Program-made: the position numbers and the translations under genes
Part shown: positions 54,165 through 63,334 of the stretch, in pieces
Layout of the letters: every line of letters begins with the position of its first letter
Numbering within the stretch: position 1 is the first letter of the stretch
Assembly (NCBI GenBank): GCA_041655765.1
Contig: JBBAEU010000010.1
Coordinates: 36,863-100,862, forward strand
Direction of reading: 5' to 3'
Length of the DNA stretch: 64,000 nt
DNA from: Brumimicrobium sp041655765
GTDB taxonomy: Bacteria > Bacteroidota > Bacteroidia > Flavobacteriales_D > Crocinitomicaceae
The notes under the pieces: generated by a model
Databases searched by the model: none
Told to the model about the DNA's origin: nothing
The model's input: the letters and a program-made list of their open reading frames with translations, nothing else

Positions 54165-54602
54165 ATGATAAAAGATAAAATTATTCCGATTGGAGCCGAC
54201 CACGCAGGATTTCCTTTAAAACAATCAATTATTGAATATTTCACAGAACAAGGTTATAAATTTAAAGATTTTGGAACATATTCTGAAGATAGTATTGATT
54301 ATCCCGACTATGGCCATCCTGTTGCCAAACATATACAAGAGAAAGGTGGATTAGGGATTGCTATTTGTGGAAGTGGAAACGGAATTAACATGACAGTTAA
54401 TAAACACGAAGGTATTAGGGGTGCACTTTGTTGGAACGAAAAAATAGCAGCGTTAGCAAGACAACATAATAATGCAAATATTTTAGTAATGCCAGGAAGA
54501 TTTGTTTCAATACAAGAAGGTATAAAAATAACAGAAACCTTTTTTAATACTGAATTTGAAGGGGGAAGACATCAACGAAGAATTGATAAAATTAATTGTT
54601 AA
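54165..54602 (+). CDS. rpiB: Ribose-5-phosphate isomerase B
   Basis: Interconverts ribulose 5-phosphate and ribose 5-phosphate in the pentose phosphate pathway. It is 145 residues. The RpiB/LacAB motifs are present: GADHAGFPLKQ (about 9-19), DYPDYG (about 45-50), CGSGNGINMTVNK (about 69-81) with the catalytic Cys, and ARQHNNANILVMPGR (about 98-112). It has a TAAATTTG box 16 bp upstream. The pheS gene starts 64 bp after its stop. Confidence 0.95.
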   Translation: MIKDKIIPIGADHAGFPLKQSIIEYFTEQGYKFKDFGTYSEDSIDYPDYGHPVAKHIQEKGGLGIAICGSGNGINMTVNKHEGIRGALCWNEKIAALARQHNNANILVMPGRFVSIQEGIKITETFFNTEFEGGRHQRRIDKINC

Positions 54603-54666
54603 ACAACAAAAACAAAGATTTAAATCTATAGAAACTGTCTGTAGAATAAAAAAAACATTTTATGTT

Positions 54667-55698
54667 ATGTCAGATATAAAAGATAAAATAGAAAATCTTC
54701 TTGAAGAAGTAAATAAAAAGACGATAAAAAATAAAGAAGATTTAGAATCTTTTAGAATTCGTTTTTTAGGAAGTAAAAATATTTTAAAAGACCTATTTAT
54801 AGAATTAAAAGATGTTGCTAAAGACTCAAGAAAAGAGGTTGGTTTAAAAATCAACGAATTAAAGAATAAAGCACAAGAAGTTTTCGATTCAAAAAAGGAG
54901 TTGCTTTTAAATCAATCTGTAGAAACTAATAGAATTGATTTTTCTCGTCCTGAAGAACCCACAGAAATTGGAGCAAGGCACCCAATTAGTATTGTACGAA
55001 ATGAAATCATTTCCATTTTTGAAAGAATAGGTTTTGGTGTTTCTGAAGGTCCTGAAGTAGAAGATGATTGGCATAATTTTTCAGCGCTTAATTTCCCAGA
55101 AGAACACCCAGCACGTGATATGCAAGATACTTTTTTTGTAGAATCAGAGGAAAAAGAAATGGCGTTGCGTACGCATACTTCATCGGTTCAAGTGAGGGTA
55201 ATGGAAAATGAAAAACCACCAATTAGAACCATTTCTCCAGGAAGAGTTTATAGAAATGAAGCTATTTCTGCTCGTGCACATTGTTTCTTTCACCAAGTTG
55301 AAGGGTTGTTTATTGATAAGAATGTTTCTTTCGCAGATTTAAAACAAACTTTGCTTTATTTTGCACAAGAAATGTTTGGAAAAAAAGCAGAAATTCGTTT
55401 ACGACCTTCTTATTTTCCTTTTACAGAGCCAAGTGCAGAGGTTGATGTGAGTTGTACAATTTGTAAAGGAAATGGTTGTAATGTATGTAAACACACAGGT
55501 TGGTTAGAAATTTTAGGTTGCGGTATGGTTGATCCAGATGTTTTAAAAGCATCTAATATTGACCCAGAAATTTATAGCGGTTACGCCTTTGGAATGGGAA
55601 TAGAGAGAATAGCTCAGCTCAAATATCGCGTCAATGATTTACGTCTGTATTCCGAAAATGATATTCGATTTTTAAAACAATTCAAATCAGCTTTTTAA
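54667..55698 (+). CDS. pheS: Phenylalanine--tRNA ligase alpha subunit
   Basis: The catalytic alpha subunit of PheRS. It is 343 residues. It has an N-terminal coiled coil (about 5-70), the class II core with FFHQVEGLFIDKN (near 213) and GMGIERIAQLKYR (near 310), and a Cys-rich segment near 265-290 (CTICKGNGCNVCKH) that is normal for the family. The start is the ATG at 54667 (MSDIKDKIENL). The frame extends 37 codons back into rpiB but is not family-like there. pheT is not adjacent, so the two subunit genes are separated in this genome. Confidence 0.95.
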   Translation: MSDIKDKIENLLEEVNKKTIKNKEDLESFRIRFLGSKNILKDLFIELKDVAKDSRKEVGLKINELKNKAQEVFDSKKELLLNQSVETNRIDFSRPEEPTEIGARHPISIVRNEIISIFERIGFGVSEGPEVEDDWHNFSALNFPEEHPARDMQDTFFVESEEKEMALRTHTSSVQVRVMENEKPPIRTISPGRVYRNEAISARAHCFFHQVEGLFIDKNVSFADLKQTLLYFAQEMFGKKAEIRLRPSYFPFTEPSAEVDVSCTICKGNGCNVCKHTGWLEILGCGMVDPDVLKASNIDPEIYSGYAFGMGIERIAQLKYRVNDLRLYSENDIRFLKQFKSAF

Positions 55699-55701
55699 TA
55701 T

Positions 55702-56073
55702 ATGGGATTTTTTTCATCAAATAAAAAAATTTATTCTCAAAATTTAGGTTGGATTAATATAGATTCAGTTGAAAAATTAGAAAACATTTTCAATAATTTA
55801 GAAAATCAAACTGTTTTATTTTTTAAACATTCTACACGCTGTCCAGTTTCTCGCATGGTTTTAAATGTTTTTGAAAAAAATTGGACAGATAAAAAAGAGT
55901 GTAAACTATATTTTATTGATTTATTGACGCATAGAAATGTTTCTAATAAATTGAGCCATTTAACAAGTGTTGAGCATCAATCACCACAAACAATTTTAAT
56001 AAAAAACAAACAAGTAGTTTATCATAATTCTCATAATGGAATATCTGCTGAAGATATTCAAAATTTAATTTAA
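55702..56073 (+). CDS. YtxJ-like bacillithiol-system thiol protein
   Basis: A 123-residue thioredoxin-fold monothiol protein of the YtxJ/DUF2847 family. The active-site region is HSTRCPVSRMVLNVFE (about 43-58), a CPxS site with one reactive Cys. Family members are linked to bacillithiol redox chemistry, which suggests this organism makes bacillithiol. It follows pheS by 3 bp and precedes the glutaminyl cyclase gene by 5 bp, so it is in the same run. Confidence 0.85.
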   Translation: MGFFSSNKKIYSQNLGWINIDSVEKLENIFNNLENQTVLFFKHSTRCPVSRMVLNVFEKNWTDKKECKLYFIDLLTHRNVSNKLSHLTSVEHQSPQTILIKNKQVVYHNSHNGISAEDIQNLI

Positions 56074-56078
56074 TTAAA

Positions 56079-57152
56079 ATGAAGTTTTTATTTTCTTTAA
56101 TTCTTTTTTTACCACTTTTATTTATTGTTTCTTGTGGTGGTGAAAATCAATCAAAATCAAGGAGTTTAGTACCTGCAAAATTTAACTCTCCTTCAAATAA
56201 CTCTATGGTGAGAATTGGCGAAAACTTACACATAAACGTTACCGCTTCAAGTTTAAAAGATATTAAAAACATAAAAATATCAACAAAAGATACGGTAATA
56301 TATGATGGAATGCCTACTGATGAAAATTTAAAATTTAATTTAAATATTGATAATTGGGGAATAGGTTCTATTCAACTGAATTTAGAAACTACTCTAAAAG
56401 ACGATAGAACAAGAAAAGACAATCGTATAATTAGAATTTTACCAAATACTTTTCCTATTGAATATATGGCTGAAGTAATAAAAGTTTATCCGCACGCTAC
56501 AAACCTATACACTCAAGGGTTGGAGTTTGATGGAAATCAACTTTATGAAGGAACAGGTTCGGGAGGAAGTGTAAGGCATAGTGTAATTGCTAAAGTTGAT
56601 TTAGAAACAGGTGAAATTATACAACAAAAGGATTTAGATAATAAATATTTTGGTGAAGGAATTACGATTTTAGGAGATGATTTATTTCAATTAACTTGGC
56701 AAGAATACACATGTTTTGTTTACGATAAAAACACTTTAGAAGAAAAGAAAAGATTTACTTATAGTGGAGAAGGATGGGGACTATGCAATAATGGTGAACT
56801 TTTGATTATGTCCGATGGTTCTGAAAAACTTTATTTTAGAGATCCAACAAACTTTAATGTAGTTAAAACATTAGAGATCTATGACAATGTCGGTCCTGTT
56901 AGGGGAATAAACGAACTTGAATTCATTAACGGAAAGATTTTTGCCAATGTTTACACAACGAATCAAATTGTCATTATTGACGCAGAAACAGGGGTTGTAA
57001 CTGGAAGAATAGATGCAAGTTTAATTGCCTTAGATTACCGAAAAACAGGCGAAGTATTGAATGGAATTGCTTATAAAGAATCTACAAAACAGCTTTTTAT
57101 AACAGGAAAAGAATGGCCAAATATGTTAGAAATAGCTTTGGTTGAAGAATGA
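56079..57152 (+). CDS. Glutaminyl-peptide cyclotransferase (plant/bacterial type) lipoprotein
   Basis: A 357-residue lipoprotein (FIVSCGGENQ, Cys at about residue 19). After an Ig-like spacer (about 35-125) comes a five-bladed propeller of the Glu_cyclase_2 family (about 130-355) with YTQGLEFDGNQLYEGTGSGG (near 144-163) and GEGITILGDDLFQLTWQE. This type makes pyroglutamate from N-terminal Gln in exported proteins. The function is inferred from the family. It is part of the pheS run. Confidence 0.85.
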   Translation: MKFLFSLILFLPLLFIVSCGGENQSKSRSLVPAKFNSPSNNSMVRIGENLHINVTASSLKDIKNIKISTKDTVIYDGMPTDENLKFNLNIDNWGIGSIQLNLETTLKDDRTRKDNRIIRILPNTFPIEYMAEVIKVYPHATNLYTQGLEFDGNQLYEGTGSGGSVRHSVIAKVDLETGEIIQQKDLDNKYFGEGITILGDDLFQLTWQEYTCFVYDKNTLEEKKRFTYSGEGWGLCNNGELLIMSDGSEKLYFRDPTNFNVVKTLEIYDNVGPVRGINELEFINGKIFANVYTTNQIVIIDAETGVVTGRIDASLIALDYRKTGEVLNGIAYKESTKQLFITGKEWPNMLEIALVEE

Positions 57153-57175
57153 TTCAAATTTTACAATAAATAACA

Positions 57176-57952
57176 ATGAAAGAAAACTTAAAAGTTGCCC
57201 TTGTTCAATTTAACCAAGTTTGGGAAGACAAACAGGCAAACTTTAAGTTTTTGGATAAACTTATTCAAGAATCGGTTCTTACTCCAACGGACTTAATTAT
57301 TTTTCCAGAGATGTTTCATACAGGATTTAGTATGAATCCGAGTGGATTAGCAGAAACAATGGATGGAGAAGGAATACAATGGTTAAAAGAAAAAGCCAAA
57401 GAATATAGTGCCGCTACGGTCGCCTCTGTTATTATTAAAGAGGGAAAAAAGTTTGTAAATCGTGGTGTTTTTATTGAACCAAATGGAATAATACACCAGT
57501 ATGACAAAAGGAAGTTGTTTTCACTTTCACGTGAAAATAATTATTTTGAGGCGGGGAATCAGCCGTTAATTATTGAATACAAAGGTTGGAAAATACGTTT
57601 GCAGATTTGTTACGATTTACGCTTTCCAGAAATGGCGGAAAATAAAGTTGAAAACGGTAAATTTTGGTATGATTTACTTATAAATATTGCCAATTGGCCT
57701 CAAAAAAGGATTTTTCACTGGAAAACCTTACTGCAAGCAAGAGCCATTGAAAATCAAGTTTTTGTAATTGGTGTAAATCGCGTAGGAAAAAACAATAAAG
57801 GATTGTATTACTCAGGAGATTCTGCGATAATTAATCCCGACGGCACAACAATTCAGTCTTGTTCTGATCAAGAAACTGTGATAAACGATGAATTGGATTA
57901 TTCGATTTTAGAATCAACAAGAAACCTTTTACCTTTCTTAAATGATAGATAA
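57176..57952 (+). CDS. Nitrilase-superfamily amidohydrolase (omega-amidase-like)
   Basis: A 258-residue carbon-nitrogen hydrolase. The catalytic triad is visible: Glu in IFPEMFHTGFS (about 42-52), Lys in YDKRKLFS (about 110) and Cys in LQICYDLRFPE (about 142-152). Closest in type are the YafV/omega-amidase enzymes that hydrolyse 2-oxoglutaramate or related amides. The gene contains a weak parS-like palindrome at 57523-57538. It is the last gene of the pheS run and converges with a small lipoprotein gene across a short hairpin. Confidence 0.88.
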   Translation: MKENLKVALVQFNQVWEDKQANFKFLDKLIQESVLTPTDLIIFPEMFHTGFSMNPSGLAETMDGEGIQWLKEKAKEYSAATVASVIIKEGKKFVNRGVFIEPNGIIHQYDKRKLFSLSRENNYFEAGNQPLIIEYKGWKIRLQICYDLRFPEMAENKVENGKFWYDLLINIANWPQKRIFHWKTLLQARAIENQVFVIGVNRVGKNNKGLYYSGDSAIINPDGTTIQSCSDQETVINDELDYSILESTRNLLPFLNDR

Positions 57953-58012
57953 TCAAATGGGTGAATGTACAGAATACAAACACCCATTAAAACGTTAAGG
58001 GTTTGATATTAC

Positions 58013-58225
58013 TTATCTAATATCGCAACTATTGTCCCCTCCAACAGTAATCAACCCAATAGATGCCTCTCCTGTACATTGAGCTCTAGCATTCTTTTTT
58101 GTTTTGTTGTAAATTGGGTAGGTGGTTACTTCACCATAAGACTGACATTCACAGGTCCAATCTTTTTTGCAAGAAGTCAAAAATAATCCTCCAAAAACAA
58201 CACCTAAAATCAGTAATTTTTTCAT
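58013..58225 (-). CDS. Small Cys-containing lipoprotein
   Basis: A 70-residue lipoprotein: signal FLTSCKKDW with lipid Cys at about residue 19, then a short domain with CECQSYG and two further Cys (about 51 and 68) that could form disulfide bonds. There is no known family. A hairpin of AATGGGTG/CACCCATT lies between it and the nitrilase gene. Confidence 0.65.
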   Translation of the reverse strand: MKKLLILGVVFGGLFLTSCKKDWTCECQSYGEVTTYPIYNKTKKNARAQCTGEASIGLITVGGDNSCDIR

Positions 58226-58279
58226 AATAAATAAGTTATAAATTAATATATGGCGCTAAATTAGGTAAATAATTCTGTA

Positions 58280-59188
58280 TTATAAAATTTTTTTATAAGT
58301 TTTACTTTTTACACGCTTTTTAACCAATGAATTAACAATAACAACCAAGACGATTAAAGAAGCTCCAATGTAAAAATTTGCGCTTAACTCTTCGTTTTCA
58401 TTTAGAATTAGAATTGCTAAAATCATCGTGTAAACAGGCTCTAAATTGATGGTTAATGAAGCTGTAAACGCACCAATTTGTTTTACAACATCTATCATTA
58501 ACATAAAAGGGAAACTTGTACAAATTAACCCCAAAACAAGTAGCCACCAAAAGTCGGAAGTTGTCATGGATAAAGACTCAGCGTTTAATTGATCAGTAAA
58601 AAATAAATAAACCGTTAAAAACAACGCACCAACCAACATTTCATACAATGAAATTTGTCCTGATGGTATGGTTTGCACCAATTTAGCGTTAGAAACAGAG
58701 AATATCGCAGCTAATAATGCGGCTATTAAGCCATATGCCAATGCTAAATATTCTTTTGGGTTGAAATCCGATGAAACGAAATAAACTCCATAAATGACCA
58801 AAAGACCAAACAATCCTTCTAACCATGAAAATTTTCGTTTCATGATAATTGGGTCAATCCAAGTAACATGAAGTGTTGTTGTAGATAGACAAAGAACCGC
58901 TAAAGATGCAGTTGAAAGAGAAATTGCTTTATAAAATGCAACCCAATGCAAGGCTGTAATAATTCCAACAACGGCTAATTTCCAAAAATCATTTTTGTAT
59001 TTTAACCGATATGGAATTTTAAAAAAAGGCAAGAGGATAACCAACCCGATTAATGCAATAACTATGCGATACCAAACTATAATTTCTGCTGGAAGGAGGA
59101 TTAATTTTCCTAAAATTCCCGTGAATCCCCACACGAGAATAATAACGTGCATTAGCACGTGATACTTTAATTTAGAATTACCTCCCAT
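58280..59188 (-). CDS. EamA-family (DMT) transporter
   Basis: A 302-residue membrane protein with about ten hydrophobic helices arranged as two EamA repeats (about 10-145 and 155-290), as in drug/metabolite transporters. Substrate Gly/Pro patterns include WGFTGILGKL (about 20) and NLEPVYTMILAILILNE (about 250), the latter typical of the second repeat. The substrate is unknown. It is a single gene on the minus strand. Confidence 0.88.
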   Translation of the reverse strand: MGGNSKLKYHVLMHVIILVWGFTGILGKLILLPAEIIVWYRIVIALIGLVILLPFFKIPYRLKYKNDFWKLAVVGIITALHWVAFYKAISLSTASLAVLCLSTTTLHVTWIDPIIMKRKFSWLEGLFGLLVIYGVYFVSSDFNPKEYLALAYGLIAALLAAIFSVSNAKLVQTIPSGQISLYEMLVGALFLTVYLFFTDQLNAESLSMTTSDFWWLLVLGLICTSFPFMLMIDVVKQIGAFTASLTINLEPVYTMILAILILNENEELSANFYIGASLIVLVVIVNSLVKKRVKSKTYKKIL

Positions 59189-59272
59189 TTTAGTTTTTAA
59201 TGCCTATTCTTTAATACAAAGAAATTTGACATCAAATATGGATAGATTTTCGATAAAAACTAACAAAAATGG

Positions 59273-60088
59273 TTAAAATTTAAGACTAAATGTAGGAGTA
59301 ATTCCTATAAACATTCCATGATAACCACTTCCTGGCTGTAGCATGAGGTCTAATCTGGTTGATAATCCTATACCAATAACTTTGTATCTATACAAAACTC
59401 TTGGATAGAAACCTAAATTCAAATATCCATCACCGTTGAAAGCTGTAACTCCAGGACCTATGTGTAAACTAGCCTCCAATCCTTGGTCTTTATTAAATGC
59501 TTCGCTATAAAAAACCCCAGGATTTGCAATGTGGAAATTAGCGGACACAAAAGAGCCTTCGACTAGTAGAAAAGCATTTAAATTTTCCACTGATATACTG
59601 AAATTAAACCAATTCATATCTAAACCAAAGCGTTTTTGTTTATCACTTTTTTTGGTAAATCTATTCCCAAGGTCAAAACCAATATTAAACGCATTTCTAC
59701 TATAAAATAAATCCTCTGTGTATGAATGTCCAAGTGAAAAGTTAAAATAAAAGCCAGATTTTAAAGATTTGTGTTTATAATAATCAGAATTTATATACAT
59801 ACTTTCCTCTGTACTTTTTATTGGCTTGTTATCGGATCTATAAGAGCCACTTTTAATTTTTTCTTCGAGTTCACTTGCCTTAATAAAATCCTCTTTTTCT
59901 ATGGCTTCTTCCATTTTAAAACGCAGCTCTCTTTCTTGTTTTAATTGATTTGCTTTTGTATAGTTACCAACTTCAACAGCTTTTGTAATTTCTTCATTCA
60001 ACTGTTGGATTTTTAGTTGGTTTTCTGTTTGACTAAATGTATAAATTGAAATAAAAAAGAATAGTCCAACCAATAGAATTTTTTGCAT
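59273..60088 (-). CDS. Exported beta-barrel-like protein with UVR-like motif
   Basis: A 271-residue protein with a signal peptide (about 1-19, ending YTFSQ), then a helical segment (about 25-100) resembling two UVR-type (UvrB/UvrC) motifs with repeated KQERELRFKMEEAIEKED-like patterns, then a beta-rich C-terminal part (about 100-271) ending in Phe, as in outer membrane barrels. The combination is unusual. The UVR resemblance may reflect only generic Lys/Glu helices. The function is unknown. Confidence 0.65.
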   Translation of the reverse strand: MQKILLVGLFFFISIYTFSQTENQLKIQQLNEEITKAVEVGNYTKANQLKQERELRFKMEEAIEKEDFIKASELEEKIKSGSYRSDNKPIKSTEESMYINSDYYKHKSLKSGFYFNFSLGHSYTEDLFYSRNAFNIGFDLGNRFTKKSDKQKRFGLDMNWFNFSISVENLNAFLLVEGSFVSANFHIANPGVFYSEAFNKDQGLEASLHIGPGVTAFNGDGYLNLGFYPRVLYRYKVIGIGLSTRLDLMLQPGSGYHGMFIGITPTFSLKF

Positions 60089-60165
60089 AATTAATAGATT
60101 ATATATGTAAATTTACATAATTTTTTTCATTTATTAAAATATTAAGTTAAAATTATTGTAGATTT

Positions 60166-61782
60166 TTAGGGGTCTGTTAGCATAAGATTTGTTTTAACAT
60201 CCCAGTTTGCTCGAATGGTAGAAACAGCAGGAAACCAAATCATTTTTTCCGGCTTTTGATGTGTAAAAACATTTCCCGTTGTCCACGTTCCATCTTTATT
60301 TTCGTCGATGAGGTAGTGGAAGGTATATTGTCCAGGCTCTAAAAATCGAATTTCGTGCGATTGTTTTTCTTGTCCATCAAAAACAACGGCTATTTCTTCT
60401 TTGGTATTTTGATGTGTGATGAATAATACTCCATAAGGAGGAATTGTGTCAAATTCCACAATCATTGTTCCTGTTTCTTTTTCTTGTTGAAGTGAAAAAT
60501 CAAGTTTTAGGGTGTCTTTTAATGCATAATTAATTCCAGAAAATCCTGATGGGGCAATGTTTATAAAAATCTTATCTTGGTTTTGTTTTTTGAAAACCAC
60601 TTGAAATTCTTGATTCGAAGTTTGTCGAATAGAATAGTTTAAGTTTTGTTCTAATGTATCGTTTTTTTGAATTTCTGTTGCAAAAAAATGGGAAGAATCT
60701 ATAAATTGAATCGGTTCACTTAAGGAAAAAGTTAGCGTATCATTTACTCCTAATTTCTTTTGTTTTAAATTATTAGAAACTTTTAAATTGGGCGTAGTCC
60801 TATAAAAGTATTTCTTTTTAATTGTATCAGTCGAGTTTTCTGTTTTTAATAAAGCAACGTGCTCTCCTGATTTTCCATAATTTTCAAAAAAAACGGTCAA
60901 AGAATCTCTATTTTCATTGAATTTTAATGAATGATGTTCAGAAATAACTACAAACAATTCATCATCACTTAATTTTCTATTAAACCCAATAGCCCATCCT
61001 GCACCAGCGACAACATCATTGGAAGTTATTTCTAACTTAGTAATTTCTGGTGGCATCAGTTGAAGAACTGGACCAACCGCCAAAACAGTATCTGGAGCGA
61101 ATAAAGAAATAGATTTTTTTAAAGTAGCTCTTTTTTCAGTTGCATCCAGTCGGTTGTTTCGGTTTTCATCTTCAAAAGCATATACAAAGTATTCTCCTTC
61201 TTTTAAATGGTTAAACCTTGCAATTCCCGAATCGTCAGTTAAAGATAAATAACGGGCATCTACTTTGCTTGTATCGTCTATTAATTTCTGTACGTATAAA
61301 CCAACCGTAATTCCCGACAAAGTGTTTCCTTTTAATGCATCTTGAATTTGAACCGCTGTTTGTAAGGAGTCGATATAACTTCCGGTAGAAAAAACGTATG
61401 ACATTATTGAATCATTTTCTTCAGTTATATCTTTCACCGCTCTATTTAAGTAGATTGTATAGGTTGTGTTGGGCATCCATTCTCCTTCTTCTTTAGTAAG
61501 AACCAGCGATTTTTTTTTAATGGAATAATTTAACTTAACGTCTTCAGGTGTAACACGAATGTTTTCTGCGGGTTTGTTTAGCGCTATAAACTCATCAAAA
61601 GGAATTGTTATTTTATTCGGATTAATGTTGGTGCTTTCATTAGGAGGATTTACTTTGTGAACAACAACTCGTGGTGCGGTTTGGTCAATATCTCCACCCG
61701 TAATTGTTCCAACTTGACCGCAAGAAGAAATCAAGAAAAAAAGAATTAAAAAAGCTATATAATTTGACCAATCCATTCGCAA
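60166..61782 (-). CDS. Ig-like domain (Big_5-type) lipoprotein
   Basis: A 538-residue protein with a lipoprotein signal (FFLISSCGQVG, Cys near residue 21), an Ig-like/Big_5-type domain (about 33-130, with the NPPNESTNINPNKITIPFDE opening) and further beta-sandwich segments. The first domain resembles those found in many Bacteroidota surface proteins. It overlaps the upstream fRMsr gene by 28 bp, so it is translationally coupled. The role is unknown; it is probably periplasmic or on the outer membrane. Confidence 0.8.
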   Translation of the reverse strand: MRMDWSNYIAFLILFFLISSCGQVGTITGGDIDQTAPRVVVHKVNPPNESTNINPNKITIPFDEFIALNKPAENIRVTPEDVKLNYSIKKKSLVLTKEEGEWMPNTTYTIYLNRAVKDITEENDSIMSYVFSTGSYIDSLQTAVQIQDALKGNTLSGITVGLYVQKLIDDTSKVDARYLSLTDDSGIARFNHLKEGEYFVYAFEDENRNNRLDATEKRATLKKSISLFAPDTVLAVGPVLQLMPPEITKLEITSNDVVAGAGWAIGFNRKLSDDELFVVISEHHSLKFNENRDSLTVFFENYGKSGEHVALLKTENSTDTIKKKYFYRTTPNLKVSNNLKQKKLGVNDTLTFSLSEPIQFIDSSHFFATEIQKNDTLEQNLNYSIRQTSNQEFQVVFKKQNQDKIFINIAPSGFSGINYALKDTLKLDFSLQQEKETGTMIVEFDTIPPYGVLFITHQNTKEEIAVVFDGQEKQSHEIRFLEPGQYTFHYLIDENKDGTWTTGNVFTHQKPEKMIWFPAVSTIRANWDVKTNLMLTDP

Positions 61783-62234
61783 ATTTCGTTCAAATACTTT
61801 TTATCTATTTCATCAAAAGTATTGATTTTGTCATCATCCAAGTCAAAAACACCTATGATTTCATCATTTTTAATGATTGGAACAACAATTTCTGAAAGAG
61901 AAGAACTGTTACAAGCGATGTGCCCTGGAAAAGTATTTACGTCTTTTACAACGATTGTTTTGTTTTTCATCCAAGCAGTTCCACAAACACCTTTTCCTTT
62001 TTGAATTCTTGTACAAGCAATTGGACCCTGAAACGGAGCCAAAACAAGTTCGTTTCCCTCTACGAGATAAAATCCTACCCAAAAATAATCAAACGTTTGT
62101 TTTACCGCAGCAGCAATGTTAGCGAGATTGGTAATTCGGTTTGGCTCTCCATTACACAACGCTTTTAACTGTGGAAAAAGTGTCCTATATTTTTCCTCCT
62201 TTATTCCTGTTGATATCACCAATTCCTCTGCCAT
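61755..62234 (-). CDS. msrC: Free methionine-R-sulfoxide reductase (GAF-domain fRMsr)
   Basis: A 159-residue GAF-domain enzyme that reduces free methionine (R)-sulfoxide. The three Cys of the fRMsr site are in the GPIACTRIQKGKGVCGTAW segment (about 90-108) and in HIACNSSSLSE (about 125-135). The length and motif order match the YebR/MsrC family. Its 3' end overlaps the Ig-like gene by 28 bp. The membrane TPR-like gene lies 5 bp upstream. Confidence 0.85.
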   Translation of the reverse strand: MAEELVISTGIKEEKYRTLFPQLKALCNGEPNRITNLANIAAAVKQTFDYFWVGFYLVEGNELVLAPFQGPIACTRIQKGKGVCGTAWMKNKTIVVKDVNTFPGHIACNSSSLSEIVVPIIKNDEIIGVFDLDDDKINTFDEIDKKYLNEICEWIGQII

Positions 62235-62239
62235 GTAGA

Positions 62240-62824
62240 TTATCTTCTTCGAGGAGTTTTCATTCTTCCTTTATGCATTTGTGCCATCCTCATTTGGTTT
62301 CGAGAAGCAACCATTCCCATTTGCTTGTTCATATCTTTGATTTGGGATTTTAAGATGTTGTTTTTATCAAGTTTTTGAGCCTCAGCTAAAAATCTTTTTG
62401 CTTCACTTTTTCTTCCAGTTTGCATACAAATACCTGCTAATTGTAAGTTTGCAACTGCTCTGTCTTGCTGCGTTCTTAATCCCTTTGCCAATGCGCCACG
62501 CATAAGGTTTTCACATTGTTGAAAGTTTAAACCTTGTTGTAACCCTAACATTCCTTTTAAGTACATGACATAAGCCTGTTGTTTTTTTGGAAGAAACTGT
62601 GGTGACTTAATACGATTTAGTGCTTTCCAAGCTTTGTCGTTTTTTTGCAACCTCATTCGATATAACGCAATAAGAATGTTTTCATTTCGCCAAAACGTCA
62701 TCCAAATTAAGAAAGTAGGAAAAATCATTGTAATTCCCCATCCCCACGAGCCCGACCAGAAAAGGTAAACATTAAAGGTCAGGGCAGCGAGTGCAATAAT
62801 AACCCGAATAATAAATCCAATCAT
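62240..62824 (-). CDS. Membrane-anchored TPR-like hypothetical protein
   Basis: A 194-residue protein with two N-terminal hydrophobic helices (about 3-22 and 28-45) followed by helix pairs of TPR character (about 60-165) and a very basic, Met/Arg-rich tail (about 170-194, ending KGRMKTPRRR). There is no known family. It sits 5 bp upstream of fRMsr and 4 bp downstream of ridA in a minus-strand run. Confidence 0.7.
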   Translation of the reverse strand: MIGFIIRVIIALAALTFNVYLFWSGSWGWGITMIFPTFLIWMTFWRNENILIALYRMRLQKNDKAWKALNRIKSPQFLPKKQQAYVMYLKGMLGLQQGLNFQQCENLMRGALAKGLRTQQDRAVANLQLAGICMQTGRKSEAKRFLAEAQKLDKNNILKSQIKDMNKQMGMVASRNQMRMAQMHKGRMKTPRRR

Positions 62825-62828
62825 AATT

Positions 62829-63266
62829 TTAATTATCTATTGTTGCAATACATTTTAATTCTATGGCAATCGGTGTTGGTAAAGAATTTACCTCCACTGT
62901 TGTTCTACAAGGCTGGTTATCTTTAAAATATTCAGCATAAAGTCGATTATATGTATGAAAATCTCTTTTCATGTTAACTAAGAACACTTGAACATCAACT
63001 AAGTTTTCCCAGCTTGACCCAGATGCTTCTAAGATTAATCGAACATTTTCAAAAACTGCACGACATTGAGCCTCAAAATCGAATGAAATAAAGTTTCCTT
63101 GTTTGTCTAATTTCAAGCCCGGAACAAATGAATCTGTATCATCAGACCCTGCTTTTCTAGGACCAACACCAGACAAAAACAACAAATTCCCAACTTTTCT
63201 TGCATGTGGATATAATCCAACAGGTTTTGGAGCATTTTTTGCACTTATTTTATCGTTTTGTGCCAT
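62829..63266 (-). CDS. RidA-family protein
   Basis: A 145-residue protein of the RidA/YjgF (Rid) family, which clears reactive imine/enamine intermediates. The substrate Arg region CRTTVEVNSLPTPIAIELKC (about 121-140) is present, as is LLFLSGVGPRK in the N-terminal half. It is slightly longer than classical RidA because of an insert of about 15 residues (about 35-60). The start is the ATG at 63266 (MAQNDKISAK). The frame extends seven codons further but overlaps a TATATTTG box. Confidence 0.9.
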   Translation of the reverse strand: MAQNDKISAKNAPKPVGLYPHARKVGNLLFLSGVGPRKAGSDDTDSFVPGLKLDKQGNFISFDFEAQCRAVFENVRLILEASGSSWENLVDVQVFLVNMKRDFHTYNRLYAEYFKDNQPCRTTVEVNSLPTPIAIELKCIATIDN

Positions 63267-63284
63267 TTTCTTTAAATTTAAACG

Positions 63285-63292
63285 CAAATATA
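63285..63292 (-). promoter_or_regulatory. Bacteroidota -7 box (TATATTTG) for the RidA run
   Basis: An exact TAnnTTTG match on the minus strand, 18 bp before the ATG at 63266. It supports the shorter start. Confidence 0.55.
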
Positions 63293-63334
63293 AGATATAA
63301 TTGAAAGAAAACGGAATAACACACCCTTGAAATT

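Noticed and set aside
54556..54666. A longer N-terminus for pheS overlapping rpiB
   Set aside because: The extra 37 residues do not match the family, and the ATG at 54667 gives the usual start.
57523..57538. A third parS-like palindrome inside the nitrilase gene (ACTTTCACGTGAAAAT)
   Set aside because: Only about 12 of 16 positions match and it lies within a coding region that explains it. It was not counted as a site.
57956..57988. Hairpin AATGGGTG/CACCCATT between the nitrilase and small lipoprotein genes as a terminator
   Set aside because: The stem is only 8 bp with a long loop and has no T-run on the + strand side. It is noted only in the neighbouring entries.
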